A DNA stretch of 64,000 nt from Marivibrio sp040218065 (GTDB lineage: Bacteria; Pseudomonadota; Alphaproteobacteria; UBA8366; Aestuariispiraceae): positions 223,062 to 287,061 of the forward strand of contig NZ_JAVJQE010000009.1 in the NCBI RefSeq assembly GCF_040218065.1, given 5' to 3'. The notes under the pieces were generated by a model that worked only from the letters and a program-made list of their open reading frames with translations, was not told the origin of the DNA and searched no databases. The position numbers and the translations under genes are program-made. Below are positions 1 through 7,223 of this stretch, piece after piece (the first letter of the stretch is position 1; each line of letters opens with the position of its first letter).

Positions 1-374
1 ACATGCTGGCCAAATCGGGCAAGAACCTGACCGCGCAGTCGGCTATGGACTGGACCCAGAAGGCGGGCAAGAACCTCGCGATCAGTTCGGGCATGAACAC
101 CACCAACAAGGCCGGCATGAATATGACCAACAAGGCCGGCATGAACCTGAAGACCGAGGCGGGCATGAACCTGACCGAAAAGGCGGGCATGACCTACAAG
201 GCCGAGGGCGGCATGACCTACCAGACCAAGGGCGGCATGCAGATGAAGCAGGAAGGCGGCATGATGGCCAAGCTGAAGGGCGGCATGCAGGGCGTCTTCG
301 AAGGCGGCATGATGGGGCAATTGAAGGGCGGCGTGATGGCGGCCCTCAAAGGCGCCATCAACAAGCTGGGCTGA
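1..374 (+). CDS. VgrG-like type VI secretion spike, C-terminal needle (partial)
   Basis: The reading frame is open to the left edge, so this is only the C-terminal end of a longer protein. The visible 123 residues form a run of octapeptide repeats (GMNxTxKA, then GMTYxxxG, then GMMxxLKG), each with Gly at a fixed position. An eight-residue period is what the intertwined beta-helix needle of gp5/VgrG spike proteins shows, and VgrG trimers tip the type VI secretion tube. The Met after nearly every Gly is unusual. The protein ends in a short Ala/Lys tail. A MORN-repeat gene follows 12 bases later and is probably cotranscribed. The assignment rests on repeat pattern alone because the gp27/gp5 domains lie outside the window; another beta-helical surface protein is possible. 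Confidence 0.6.
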   Translation, partial: MLAKSGKNLTAQSAMDWTQKAGKNLAISSGMNTTNKAGMNMTNKAGMNLKTEAGMNLTEKAGMTYKAEGGMTYQTKGGMQMKQEGGMMAKLKGGMQGVFEGGMMGQLKGGVMAALKGAINKLG

Positions 375-386
375 CGGAGGCGCGCG

Positions 387-1334
387 ATGAGCGACGAGAC
401 GGCCCCCCTGGACCCTGACGACCCCGCCTTCGACGCGCTGTTCGCCGATCCGCCCGAAGGGGCGGAGGTCGACGGTCTGCCCGACGGCGATTACGAGGAC
501 CTGGACGAGGCCGGACGCCTCGCCGCGCGCTATTCGATCCAGGACGGAAAGCTGGAGGGGCCGGCGGAATTCTACGAGGACGGCGCGCTGACCCAGACTT
601 GCGCCTTCCGCGCCGGCCGGCTGCACGGGCGCTGTCTGATCTATGAGGGCGAGGCGCTGGTGCAGGAGACGACCTATGTCGACGGCGTGCTCGACGGCGA
701 GGCGGTGGAGTACGAGGACGGCGGCCCGACGAGCCGCATCGCCTTCAAGGACGGCCGCCCGCACGGGACGGCCGAATTCTATGAGGAAGACCGCCTCGTC
801 CAACGCTCCACCTTCGATCAGGGCTATCTGGAGGGGGAGAGCCTGTTCTTCGACGAAGCCGGCGAGGTGGCCCAGCGCCTGCCCTTCGCCGCCGGGCTGA
901 GGCAAGGCAAGAGCACGCTCTACGATCAGGGGCGCAGGCTGGTGGAGATCGACTTCCAGGACGACCGCCAGACCGGCCTCTTGGTGACATACGGCCCGAA
1001 CGGCCGCCCGATGGCGAAGATCCCCTTCAAGGACGGGCTGAAGGAGGGCGAGGCCCGCTACTTCGATCCGGACGGTCGGCTCGTCAAAAGCGAAACCTTC
1101 AAGGCGGACAAGCCGGACGGCCCGACGCGAGAGTATCTGCCGGGCGGGCCGTGCGTGAAGCAAAGCCCCTTCGTCGCCGGCCAACTGACCGGCTGGGCGA
1201 TCGAGTTCACGCCGAAGGGCAAGGAGGCCTTCCGTCAGCGCTTCGAAGCGGGCGAGCCGGTCGGCCCGAAGGAGGAGAAGACCGCCTTCGGCTGGCGCGC
1301 GCTTGAGGCGGCGCCGGACGACGGCGAGGGCTGA
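387..1334 (+). CDS. MORN/YwqK-type repeat protein
   Basis: Acidic 315-residue protein with no signal peptide or membrane segment. After a 40-residue acidic head it has about nine repeats of roughly 23 residues with the pattern xGxxxGxxxxYxxxGxLxxxxxFxxG, the signature of MORN repeats in the YwqK family. Such repeats form extended beta-hairpin rods that bind partner proteins or lipids. YwqK members act as antitoxins or immunity proteins in some toxin loci, and MORN proteins occur next to type VI spike genes. The start lies 12 bases after the VgrG-like gene with GGAGG just upstream, so coexpression is likely. Role as adaptor, immunity or effector-associated protein is inference. Confidence 0.75.
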   Translation: MSDETAPLDPDDPAFDALFADPPEGAEVDGLPDGDYEDLDEAGRLAARYSIQDGKLEGPAEFYEDGALTQTCAFRAGRLHGRCLIYEGEALVQETTYVDGVLDGEAVEYEDGGPTSRIAFKDGRPHGTAEFYEEDRLVQRSTFDQGYLEGESLFFDEAGEVAQRLPFAAGLRQGKSTLYDQGRRLVEIDFQDDRQTGLLVTYGPNGRPMAKIPFKDGLKEGEARYFDPDGRLVKSETFKADKPDGPTREYLPGGPCVKQSPFVAGQLTGWAIEFTPKGKEAFRQRFEAGEPVGPKEEKTAFGWRALEAAPDDGEG

Positions 1335-1421
1335 GCGCGCCCGCCGGTTCGACTGGCCTTCACGGCCTTGATCCGCTAAACCCCGGAAGATGCGTATGGG
1401 AAAGGGTCTCGGCCGGTCGGC

Positions 1422-2171
1422 ATGAGCATTTGGGGGAAGATCGTCGGCGGGGCCGCGGGCCTCGCCATCGGCGGGCCGATCGGGATGCTGGTCGGCGCGG
1501 TCGGCGGGCATTTCGTCGACCGCTATTACGGCGAGCGCGACGGCGAGGGCGACGGCGCCGAGCCCGACCCCGAAAAGGCCAAGCGTTCCATCGGCTTCAC
1601 CATCGCGGTGATCGTCCTCGGCGCCAAGATGGCCAAGGCCGACGGACGCGTCACCCAGGACGAGATCCGCGCCTTCAAGGACGTCTTCCAGGTCCCGCAG
1701 GACGAAGTGAAGAACGTCAGCCGCGTCTTCGACCAGGCGCGCCGCGACGCCCGCGGCTTCGAACCCTACGCCCGCCAAGTCGCCGGCATGTTCAAGGAAG
1801 CGCCGGAAGTGCTGGAGGAACTGCTCTGGTGCCTCGCCTACATCGCCAAGGCGGACCAGACGATCGACCCGCGTGAGATGGAGTTCCTGCGCCAGGTCTC
1901 CGACATCTTCGGCTTCGACGAGGCCACCTTCGAGCGGGTGACCGAACTGCGCGCCGGCGGCGAGCAGGCCGACCCCTACCGCGTGCTCGGCGTCAGCCGG
2001 GAGGCGAGCGACGCCGACGTGAAGAAGGCGCATCGCCGGCTGGTCGTAGAGAACCATCCCGACAAGCTGATCGCCAAAGGCATGCCGGAAGAGTTCATCT
2101 CGGTCGCGAACGAGAAGGTCGCGCGCATCAACGCCGCCTACGAGGCGATCCGCAAGGAGCGCGGGATTTGA
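1422..2171 (+). CDS. DjlA-like TerB/J-domain co-chaperone
   Basis: A 249-residue protein. A glycine-rich hydrophobic N-terminus (residues about 8-32) is followed by a TerB-like helical domain (about 55-175) and a C-terminal J-domain (about 190-249). The J-domain carries the invariant HPD tripeptide at residues 212-214, so it should stimulate DnaK ATPase activity. This architecture matches DjlA, which is held at the inner membrane by a glycine-rich N-terminal segment. The TGA stop overlaps the TTG start of the amidase gene, showing translational coupling. The pairing of a DjlA-like gene with a cell-wall amidase suggests envelope quality control or wall recycling as the setting. Confidence 0.85.
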   Translation: MSIWGKIVGGAAGLAIGGPIGMLVGAVGGHFVDRYYGERDGEGDGAEPDPEKAKRSIGFTIAVIVLGAKMAKADGRVTQDEIRAFKDVFQVPQDEVKNVSRVFDQARRDARGFEPYARQVAGMFKEAPEVLEELLWCLAYIAKADQTIDPREMEFLRQVSDIFGFDEATFERVTELRAGGEQADPYRVLGVSREASDADVKKAHRRLVVENHPDKLIAKGMPEEFISVANEKVARINAAYEAIRKERGI

Positions 2172-2884
2172 CGGCGCCGGCGATCGTCGACAGCCCCAGC
2201 CCGAATTTCGGCGACCGCCGCCCCCTGCCCGACGGATCGCCGGCCCCGATCGACATGCTGGTGCTGCACTACACCGACATGGAAAGCGCCGACGCCTCGC
2301 TCGCCCGCCTCACCGACCCGGCGGCGGAGGTCAGCGCCCATTATCTGATCGATGAGGACGGCGCGGTTCATCGCCTGGTCGACGAGGAGAAACGCGCCTG
2401 GCATGCGGGCCTCGCCCACTGGCGGGGGACGGCGGACGTCAACTCCCGCTCCATCGGGATCGAATTGCAGAATCCGGGTCATAGCCTCGGCTATCGGCCG
2501 TTTCCCGAGGCGCAGATCGCGGCCTTGATCGCCCTCGCCCGCGACATCCTGGCGCGGCGGCCGATTCCGGCGCGCAACGTGCTCGGCCATTCCGACGTCG
2601 CGCCGGACCGCAAGGTCGACCCCGGCGAACTGCTGCCCTGGGCGCGGCTCGCCGCCGCCGGGGTGGGACTGTTTCCCGCGGCGCCGACGTCGACGGATCG
2701 CTCGATTCATGACCTGCTGGCCGAAATCGGCTACGATCCGGGGGCTAAAAAGGTGGTGGACGCGTTTCAACGTCGTTTCCGGCCGGCGCGCATCGACGGG
2801 CGGGTCGACGCCGAGACGACCGGACTCGCCGCCGCTTATCTGGCGCTTTGTAACGAGGACGCGGAAAGGGAAGCCGACGCATGA
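2168..2884 (+). CDS. N-acetylmuramoyl-L-alanine amidase (AmpD/AmiD-like)
   Basis: A 238-residue zinc amidase of the Amidase_2 fold that cleaves the bond between N-acetylmuramic acid and the peptide stem. Zinc-ligand regions are visible as LVLHYTD near the N-terminus and LGHSDVAPDRKVDPG in the middle, with the conserved SIGIELQNPG strand between. The last ~55 residues (AFQRRFRPARIDGRVD) resemble a peptidoglycan-binding helical domain. No signal peptide is seen, favouring a cytosolic recycling enzyme. The start is TTG, overlapping the previous stop by four bases, and the stop overlaps the next gene as ATGA. Because a VgrG-like gene lies 1.8 kb upstream, a type VI effector role was considered, but the domain layout is that of the common chromosomal enzyme. 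Confidence 0.88.
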   Translation: MTAPAIVDSPSPNFGDRRPLPDGSPAPIDMLVLHYTDMESADASLARLTDPAAEVSAHYLIDEDGAVHRLVDEEKRAWHAGLAHWRGTADVNSRSIGIELQNPGHSLGYRPFPEAQIAALIALARDILARRPIPARNVLGHSDVAPDRKVDPGELLPWARLAAAGVGLFPAAPTSTDRSIHDLLAEIGYDPGAKKVVDAFQRRFRPARIDGRVDAETTGLAAAYLALCNEDAEREADA

Positions 2885-3480
2885 GCCGGACCGTCGCCTA
2901 TTTCTTCAGCCACGCCTCGCCCTGGAGCTTCATGGGCCACCGCCGGCTGATCGATCTCTGCGCGGAGGTCGACGCCGCGCTCGACCTCCGTTCGATTTCG
3001 GTCGCCGACGTCTTTCCGAAGACGGGCGGATTGCCGCTCAAAGACCGGCCGCCGGAACGCCAATCCTATCGCATGGCCGAACTCAAGCGCTGGCCGCAGA
3101 AGCTGGGGCTCGAGATCGTGCTGGAGCCCAAGTTCTTCCCCGTCGACGACAAGCCGTCGGGCCGCCTCGCCGTCGCGGCGGCGCGCCGAGGTGTTGACGT
3201 CGGGCCGCTCAGCGAACGCATCATGAGCGGCGTCTGGCAACGCGAAGAGAATATCGCCGATCTGGACGCGCTGAAACGCATGGCGGAGGACGTCGGCCTG
3301 GACGGCGACGGGCTGGTCGAGGAGAGCCTGACCGAGGCGGCGTCGCAGGGGCTTGCCGACAACGGCGCGCGCGCCCTGCGCGGCGGTTGCTTCGGGGTTC
3401 CCTGGTACGAAGTCGACGGGGAGCCCTTCTGGGGGCAGGATCGCCTGGACATGCTGGCCGAGCGACTGCGCGAGGCGTAA
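2881..3480 (+). CDS. 2-hydroxychromene-2-carboxylate isomerase (DsbA family)
   Basis: A 199-residue thioredoxin-fold protein of the HCCA isomerase/GST-kappa type. The N-terminus YFFSHASPWSFMGH places a serine where DsbA has its CxxC, as in the glutathione-dependent isomerases. The C-terminal GGCFGVPWYEVDGEPFWGQDRL block is the cis-proline loop and terminal helix of this family. The characterised member isomerises a naphthalene degradation intermediate, but many homologues lie outside such pathways and no other aromatic degradation gene is present, so the substrate is unknown. It overlaps the amidase stop by ATGA and ends four bases from the convergent nucleoside hydrolase gene. Confidence 0.82.
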   Translation: MSRTVAYFFSHASPWSFMGHRRLIDLCAEVDAALDLRSISVADVFPKTGGLPLKDRPPERQSYRMAELKRWPQKLGLEIVLEPKFFPVDDKPSGRLAVAAARRGVDVGPLSERIMSGVWQREENIADLDALKRMAEDVGLDGDGLVEESLTEAASQGLADNGARALRGGCFGVPWYEVDGEPFWGQDRLDMLAERLREA

Positions 3481-3484
3481 CCCC

Positions 3485-4387
3485 CTACCCCCGAAGTCCG
3501 CCGACGCACTGCGTCAGCAGCGCGAAAAACCCGTCCGCGTCGAGCGCGGTCATCAACTCGATCGGGCCCTGCGGATCGTCAGTCGTCATCAGGCGGCCTC
3601 GCTGGGCCGGATTCGCCGTCTCCACGCTCGCCCGGACCCGGCGGCCGGCGAACAGGTCCGGCTGCAGCAGCCACGCGATCGTGCAGGGGTCGTGCAGCAC
3701 GGGCCGCGGCCGCTCCCCCTGATAGGCGCGCAGCATCCGGGCCAACGCCTTGCCCGCCGGCGTGCCGAGCGCGTCGAACGCCGCGATGCGCTGCGGCGTG
3801 ACGTGCGCCTGACGGGTGACGTCCAGGCCGAACAGCGCGGTCGGAAGCCCGCTCTCCAGGACGATTCGCGCGGCCTCGGGATCGCAGGCGAAATTGAACT
3901 CGGCCCAGTCGGTGACGTTGCCGGGTCCGTCGGCGACGCCGCCCATGATGACGAGCCGCTCGATCTCCGTCGCGATCGCCGGCTCCTCAACCAGCGCCAG
4001 CGCGAGGTTGGTGAGCGGCCCGATCGCAACGATCGTCACACCGCCCCCGCGCGCCAGCCGCCGGATCGCCTGGACCGCATGCTCAGGCGACGGCGCAGGC
4101 CCCGGCGACAGGGCGACGCCGCCGATCCCGTCGGCCCCATGTACATGCCCGGCCCTCTCGCCCGCACCGAACAGGGCGCGCGGGCAGCCGGCGTGCAGGG
4201 GCACGTCCGTGCGCCCGGCCAGCGCCAGCAGCCCGGCCGCGTTGCGCGTCACGGCGTCGAGATCGACATTGCCGGCGACGGTCGTCACAGCGCCGAGCGA
4301 CAACCGGTCCGCCGCGCCGAGCGCGGTCAGAATCGCCGCCGCATCGTCCAGGCCGGGGTCGCAATCAATCAGGATTGAACGGCGCAT
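3485..4387 (-). CDS. Inosine/uridine-preferring nucleoside hydrolase
   Basis: A 300-residue protein of the IunH family, which cleaves the N-glycosidic bond of ribonucleosides to base and ribose. The calcium-binding aspartate cluster is intact at the N-terminus (IDCDPGLDDAAA, Asp8, Asp10, Asp14, Asp15). VVIMGG-like and EFNFACDPEAAR segments farther in are also family hallmarks. Length matches the family. The gene is transcribed alone, convergent with the isomerase gene and divergent from the dehydrogenase gene. A perfect inverted repeat lies 22 bases upstream of its start. Role in purine/pyrimidine salvage is expected; substrate preference cannot be read from sequence. Confidence 0.9.
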   Translation of the reverse strand: MRRSILIDCDPGLDDAAAILTALGAADRLSLGAVTTVAGNVDLDAVTRNAAGLLALAGRTDVPLHAGCPRALFGAGERAGHVHGADGIGGVALSPGPAPSPEHAVQAIRRLARGGGVTIVAIGPLTNLALALVEEPAIATEIERLVIMGGVADGPGNVTDWAEFNFACDPEAARIVLESGLPTALFGLDVTRQAHVTPQRIAAFDALGTPAGKALARMLRAYQGERPRPVLHDPCTIAWLLQPDLFAGRRVRASVETANPAQRGRLMTTDDPQGPIELMTALDADGFFALLTQCVGGLRG

Positions 4388-4408
4388 CGGCGGCGGCTCC
4401 CTCTCCTT

Positions 4409-4424
4409 ATCCGGCTTACCGGAT
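4409..4424. promoter_or_regulatory. Inverted repeat, possible operator
   Basis: ATCCGG-CTTA-CCGGAT is a perfect 6-bp inverted repeat centred about 30 bases upstream of the nucleoside hydrolase start codon. The position suits a repressor site overlapping the promoter or leader. No regulator gene is adjacent, so its protein partner is unknown. Confidence 0.3.
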
Positions 4425-4621
4425 TACCGAAGACGACGCGTCGGCGCAGCAAGATTCCACGCGGACGCCTTGCGCTGTTGCTTTGCTGCGAAGGTGCGCA
4501 GCGCGCCTGATTCGCCCTTCACAGGCAGCCGAATTGGTTCCTATATGGGAGTAATATTATTGCTGCCGGGCGCCGCGACGGCCCGCCCGAACAGACGGAG
4601 CGAGGAGGCTCTAGCGTTCCC

Positions 4622-5656
4622 ATGACCGTCTTCACCACATCCCATTTCGCCGATCACGAGCAGGTGGTCTTCGCGTCGGACGCCGAGACCGGCCTGAGAG
4701 CCGTTCTGGCCGTGCACAACACCAACCGCGGCCCGGCGCTGGGCGGTTGCCGCATGTGGGCTTACGAATCGGAAGAGGCGGCGATCGCCGACGTGCTGCG
4801 CCTGTCGCGCGGCATGACCTACAAGAACGCGCTGGCGGATCTGCCGTGGGGCGGCGGCAAGTCCGTGATCATCGCCGACGCCAAGACCGACAAGACGCCG
4901 GAGATGATGCGCGCCATGGGCCGGGCGGTCGAGCGCCTGGGCGGACGCTACATCGTCGCCGAAGACGTCGGCACGACCCCCGACGACATGCTGGCCGTCA
5001 GCGCGGAGACCGCGCATGTCCGCGGCGTAAAGGGCGTCGGCTTCGACCCGTCGCCGGCCACCGCCTTCGGCTGCTTCGTGGGCATCAAGCGGTCGGTCGA
5101 GGAGCGGCTCGGGCGCGCCAATCTGGAAGGCGTCAAGGTCGCGGTTCAGGGCCTCGGTCACGTCGGCTACGACCTCGCCCAACAGCTGCGCGACGCCGGC
5201 GCCGACCTGGTGGTGAGCGACATCGACGAGGGCGCCGTCGCCCGGGCGAAGACCGAGTTGGGCGCGACCCCCGTCCCCTTCGACCAGATCTATTCCCAGG
5301 ACGTCGACGTCTTTGCGCCCTGCGCGCTGGGCGCGATTCTGAACGACCAGACGATCGCCCAGTTGAAGGCCAAGATCGTCGCCGGCTCCGCCAACAACCA
5401 ATTGGCGGAGGAGCGGCACGGCCAGGCGTTGGCGGACAAGGGCGTGCTCTACGCGCCGGACTACGTGATCAACGCGGGCGGCGTCATCCACATCTACCAC
5501 GAAGGCGCGGACTACGACCGACAGGCCGCTTTCGGCCATGTCGGCCGCATCGCCGAGACGCTGGGCGAAATCTACGAGCGCGCGGCCAAGAACGGCGAGC
5601 CGACCCACGTCGCCGCCGACCGGATCGCCGAGGAGCGGTTCGCGAACGCCGCGTAG
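4622..5656 (+). CDS. Leucine/branched-chain amino acid dehydrogenase (Glu/Leu/Phe/Val DH family)
   Basis: A 344-residue NAD-dependent oxidative deaminase. The N-terminal catalytic domain has GPALGGCRMW, then MTYKNALADLPWGGGKSVI. The two lysines fall at residues 68 and 80, the same numbers as the substrate-binding and catalytic lysines of Bacillus leucine dehydrogenase. A Rossmann motif GLGHVG begins near residue 180. Length fits leucine dehydrogenase better than glutamate dehydrogenase. It would convert leucine, valine or isoleucine to the 2-oxo acid with ammonia release. It is a single gene behind an AT-rich upstream stretch (about 4535-4562). Phenylalanine or valine as main substrate cannot be excluded. 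Confidence 0.88.
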   Translation: MTVFTTSHFADHEQVVFASDAETGLRAVLAVHNTNRGPALGGCRMWAYESEEAAIADVLRLSRGMTYKNALADLPWGGGKSVIIADAKTDKTPEMMRAMGRAVERLGGRYIVAEDVGTTPDDMLAVSAETAHVRGVKGVGFDPSPATAFGCFVGIKRSVEERLGRANLEGVKVAVQGLGHVGYDLAQQLRDAGADLVVSDIDEGAVARAKTELGATPVPFDQIYSQDVDVFAPCALGAILNDQTIAQLKAKIVAGSANNQLAEERHGQALADKGVLYAPDYVINAGGVIHIYHEGADYDRQAAFGHVGRIAETLGEIYERAAKNGEPTHVAADRIAEERFANAA

Positions 5657-5705
5657 GCGCGCCGGCGCGCCGGCGCGCCGAACCGCTGCAATCCGGCTTG
5701 CAGCG
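5656..5705. repeat. Triple GGCGCGCC repeat followed by a hairpin
   Basis: Three exact tandem copies of the palindrome GGCGCGCC occupy 5656-5679, beginning on the last base of the dehydrogenase stop codon. They are followed by a perfect 8-bp hairpin, CGCTGCAA with a 6-base loop, at 5684-5705. No T-run follows, so this would be a weak or Rho-assisted terminator at best; RNA stabilisation of the dehydrogenase transcript is an alternative. Confidence 0.5.
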
Positions 5706-5800
5706 ATCGTAGGCGTCATCCCCCTCGCCGTTCCCCGTCGCGCGCGTCGCTCGCCCTCGATATGCTGCGCACGACCGCAGGAAATGGGAGAGCGAGCGCG

Positions 5801-6250
5801 ATGGATCTGTCCGACACAGAGGTGACCCATGCGACCGGCGGCTGCCTTTGCGGCGCCGTGCGCTATGAGATCAGAGGCTCCTTGCGGCCCGTGGTCGCCT
5901 GCCATTGCGAGCAGTGCCGGCGCACCAGCGGGCATTTCGTCGCCGCCAGCGGGTGCGCGCAACGCGACCTGATCCTGCGGGAGAAGAGCGGGCTGACCTG
6001 GTTCCAATCCTCAGACGCCGCTGAGCGCGGCTTCTGCAACCGGTGCGGCGGCAACCTGTTCTACCGCCGGCGCGATCCAGGCGACGGACGCGTCAGCGTC
6101 ATGGCCGGCACGCTGGATCCGCCCACGGGCCTGCGCATCGTCGGCCACATTTTCGCGGCGGCGAAGTCCGACTATTACGCGATCGGCGACGAGACACCCA
6201 AGTTCGCCGGCGACTACGACAGTCCGGAAATTTCCGATCCCGAAATTTGA
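5801..6250 (+). CDS. GFA family zinc-binding protein (glutathione-dependent formaldehyde-activating-like)
   Basis: A 149-residue CENP-V/GFA family protein. Paired-cysteine zinc motifs are visible: GGCLCGAVRYE, CHCEQCRRTSG and CNRCGGNLFY, and the spacing matches the Mss4-like fold. The founding enzyme was proposed to condense formaldehyde with glutathione, but most homologues have no proven reaction. I chose the ATG at 5801 because GGGAG sits about 10 bases upstream and the family begins just before the first Cys motif. An in-frame ATG at 5762 would add 13 residues unlike the family. It is a single gene with no formaldehyde-oxidation partner nearby. Confidence 0.85.
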   Translation: MDLSDTEVTHATGGCLCGAVRYEIRGSLRPVVACHCEQCRRTSGHFVAASGCAQRDLILREKSGLTWFQSSDAAERGFCNRCGGNLFYRRRDPGDGRVSVMAGTLDPPTGLRIVGHIFAAAKSDYYAIGDETPKFAGDYDSPEISDPEI

Positions 6251-6281
6251 CAGGGCGGCGCGGGGCTCTAGGCTTGCCGCC

Positions 6282-7079
6282 ATGTCCAGATATGCGGCTT
6301 TTCTACGGGGCTTCCGGTCCTTCTCGCTCAAGGTTCGGCTGATCGGTGCAGGCCTCGGCCTCGCGGCCTTGCTGACGCTCGCCTGGGGCGGATTCCTGGT
6401 TTATGAGAACGCGGCCACAGGCGGCGTGGGATACGTGCAGCCCGGCGACTTCGCGCTGCCGGACGACGTCGAGGTCGCCGAGAAGAAGCGGATCTTCTTC
6501 GCCGCCCTCCGACCGGTGGTGCTGGCCGAGAACGCCCGCCTCGCGGGCTTGCGCGCCGAAGTGCTGGCGGCGCGGGAGGCGAACGATCCTTCGCGCGTTC
6601 GTGAGATCGCGGCGCGTTTCGGAATCGAGACGTGGCCCGACGCGGGGTGGGAGGCCCTTTTGCGGCGGGTGGATACGATTCCGCCGGCGCTGGCCCTGGC
6701 TCAGGCGGCCAGTGAGAGCAACTGGGGTCAGTCCCGCTTCGCCCAGGAAGGGGCGAACTTTTTCGGCCAATAGTGCTTCCGCGAAGGCTGCGGCTTGGTG
6801 CCGGAACAGCGGGTCGAGGGCGCAACGCACGAAGTCGCGGCCTTCAGCAGCGTGAACGAGGCCGTGCGCGCCTATCTGCACAATCTGAACACCGGCGACG
6901 CCTACAACCGGCTGCGCACGCTGCGCGCCCAAGCCCGGGCGGCCGGAAAGGCCCCGGATCCCATAGCTCTGGCGGGCGGGCTGACACGGTATTCGGAGCG
7001 CGGACAAGAGTATATCGACGACATCCGCAGCATCATCCGCACCAATCGCCGGCTGATGCGCGCCCCGGCGGAGGGGTGA
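6282..7079 (+). pseudogene. Bax-type glucosaminidase interrupted by one in-frame TAG
   Basis: A membrane-anchored Bax/FlgJ-type N-acetylglucosaminidase gene split by a stop codon. Residues 1-163 hold a membrane segment (about 19-45) and the catalytic region LAQAASESNWGQSRFA with the probable catalytic Glu145. The frame then reads GANFFGQ-TAG-CFREGCGLVPEQR, where the TAG is codon 164 (6771-6773). Homologues read GQWCF at this point, so the stop replaces the tryptophan codon TGG by one base change. The same frame continues intact for 101 more codons with good family similarity (SSVNEAVRAYLHNLNT). No frameshift or length change exists. It could be a recent nonsense mutation, a sequencing error or a readthrough codon. 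The downstream half (start candidates near 6795) is not a separate gene. Confidence 0.85.
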
Positions 7080-7193
7080 GCGCCGGCATTGTTGCCGTTT
7101 CGAAACGAGCGCGGCTTGTCTAAACTACGATCGCAGTCCCTGAACGCTTTCCCTTGGCCGCGCCCGGTGCAGGGTGTATCTCGCAGGCATGAT

Positions 7194-7206
7194 GCGAACC
7201 GTTCGC
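7194..7206. promoter_or_regulatory. Short inverted repeat before the iron permease gene
   Basis: GCGAAC-C-GTTCGC is a perfect 6-bp inverted repeat ending 17 bases before the permease start codon. It could be an operator or a small hairpin over the ribosome-binding region. Unlike the site at 15549, it does not resemble a Fur box. Confidence 0.2.
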
Positions 7207-7223
7207 GATAGGATGCGGCCCGG

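Noticed and set aside
2168..2884. The amidase as a type VI peptidoglycan-degrading effector
   Set aside because: It is translationally coupled to a DjlA-like gene, lacks effector-type features and has the layout of the common AmpD/AmiD-like enzyme. The nearby VgrG-like gene alone is not enough.
6795..7079. A separate small gene downstream of the Bax-like ORF
   Set aside because: It is in the same frame as the upstream part and continues the Bax family sequence; only the TAG separates them.
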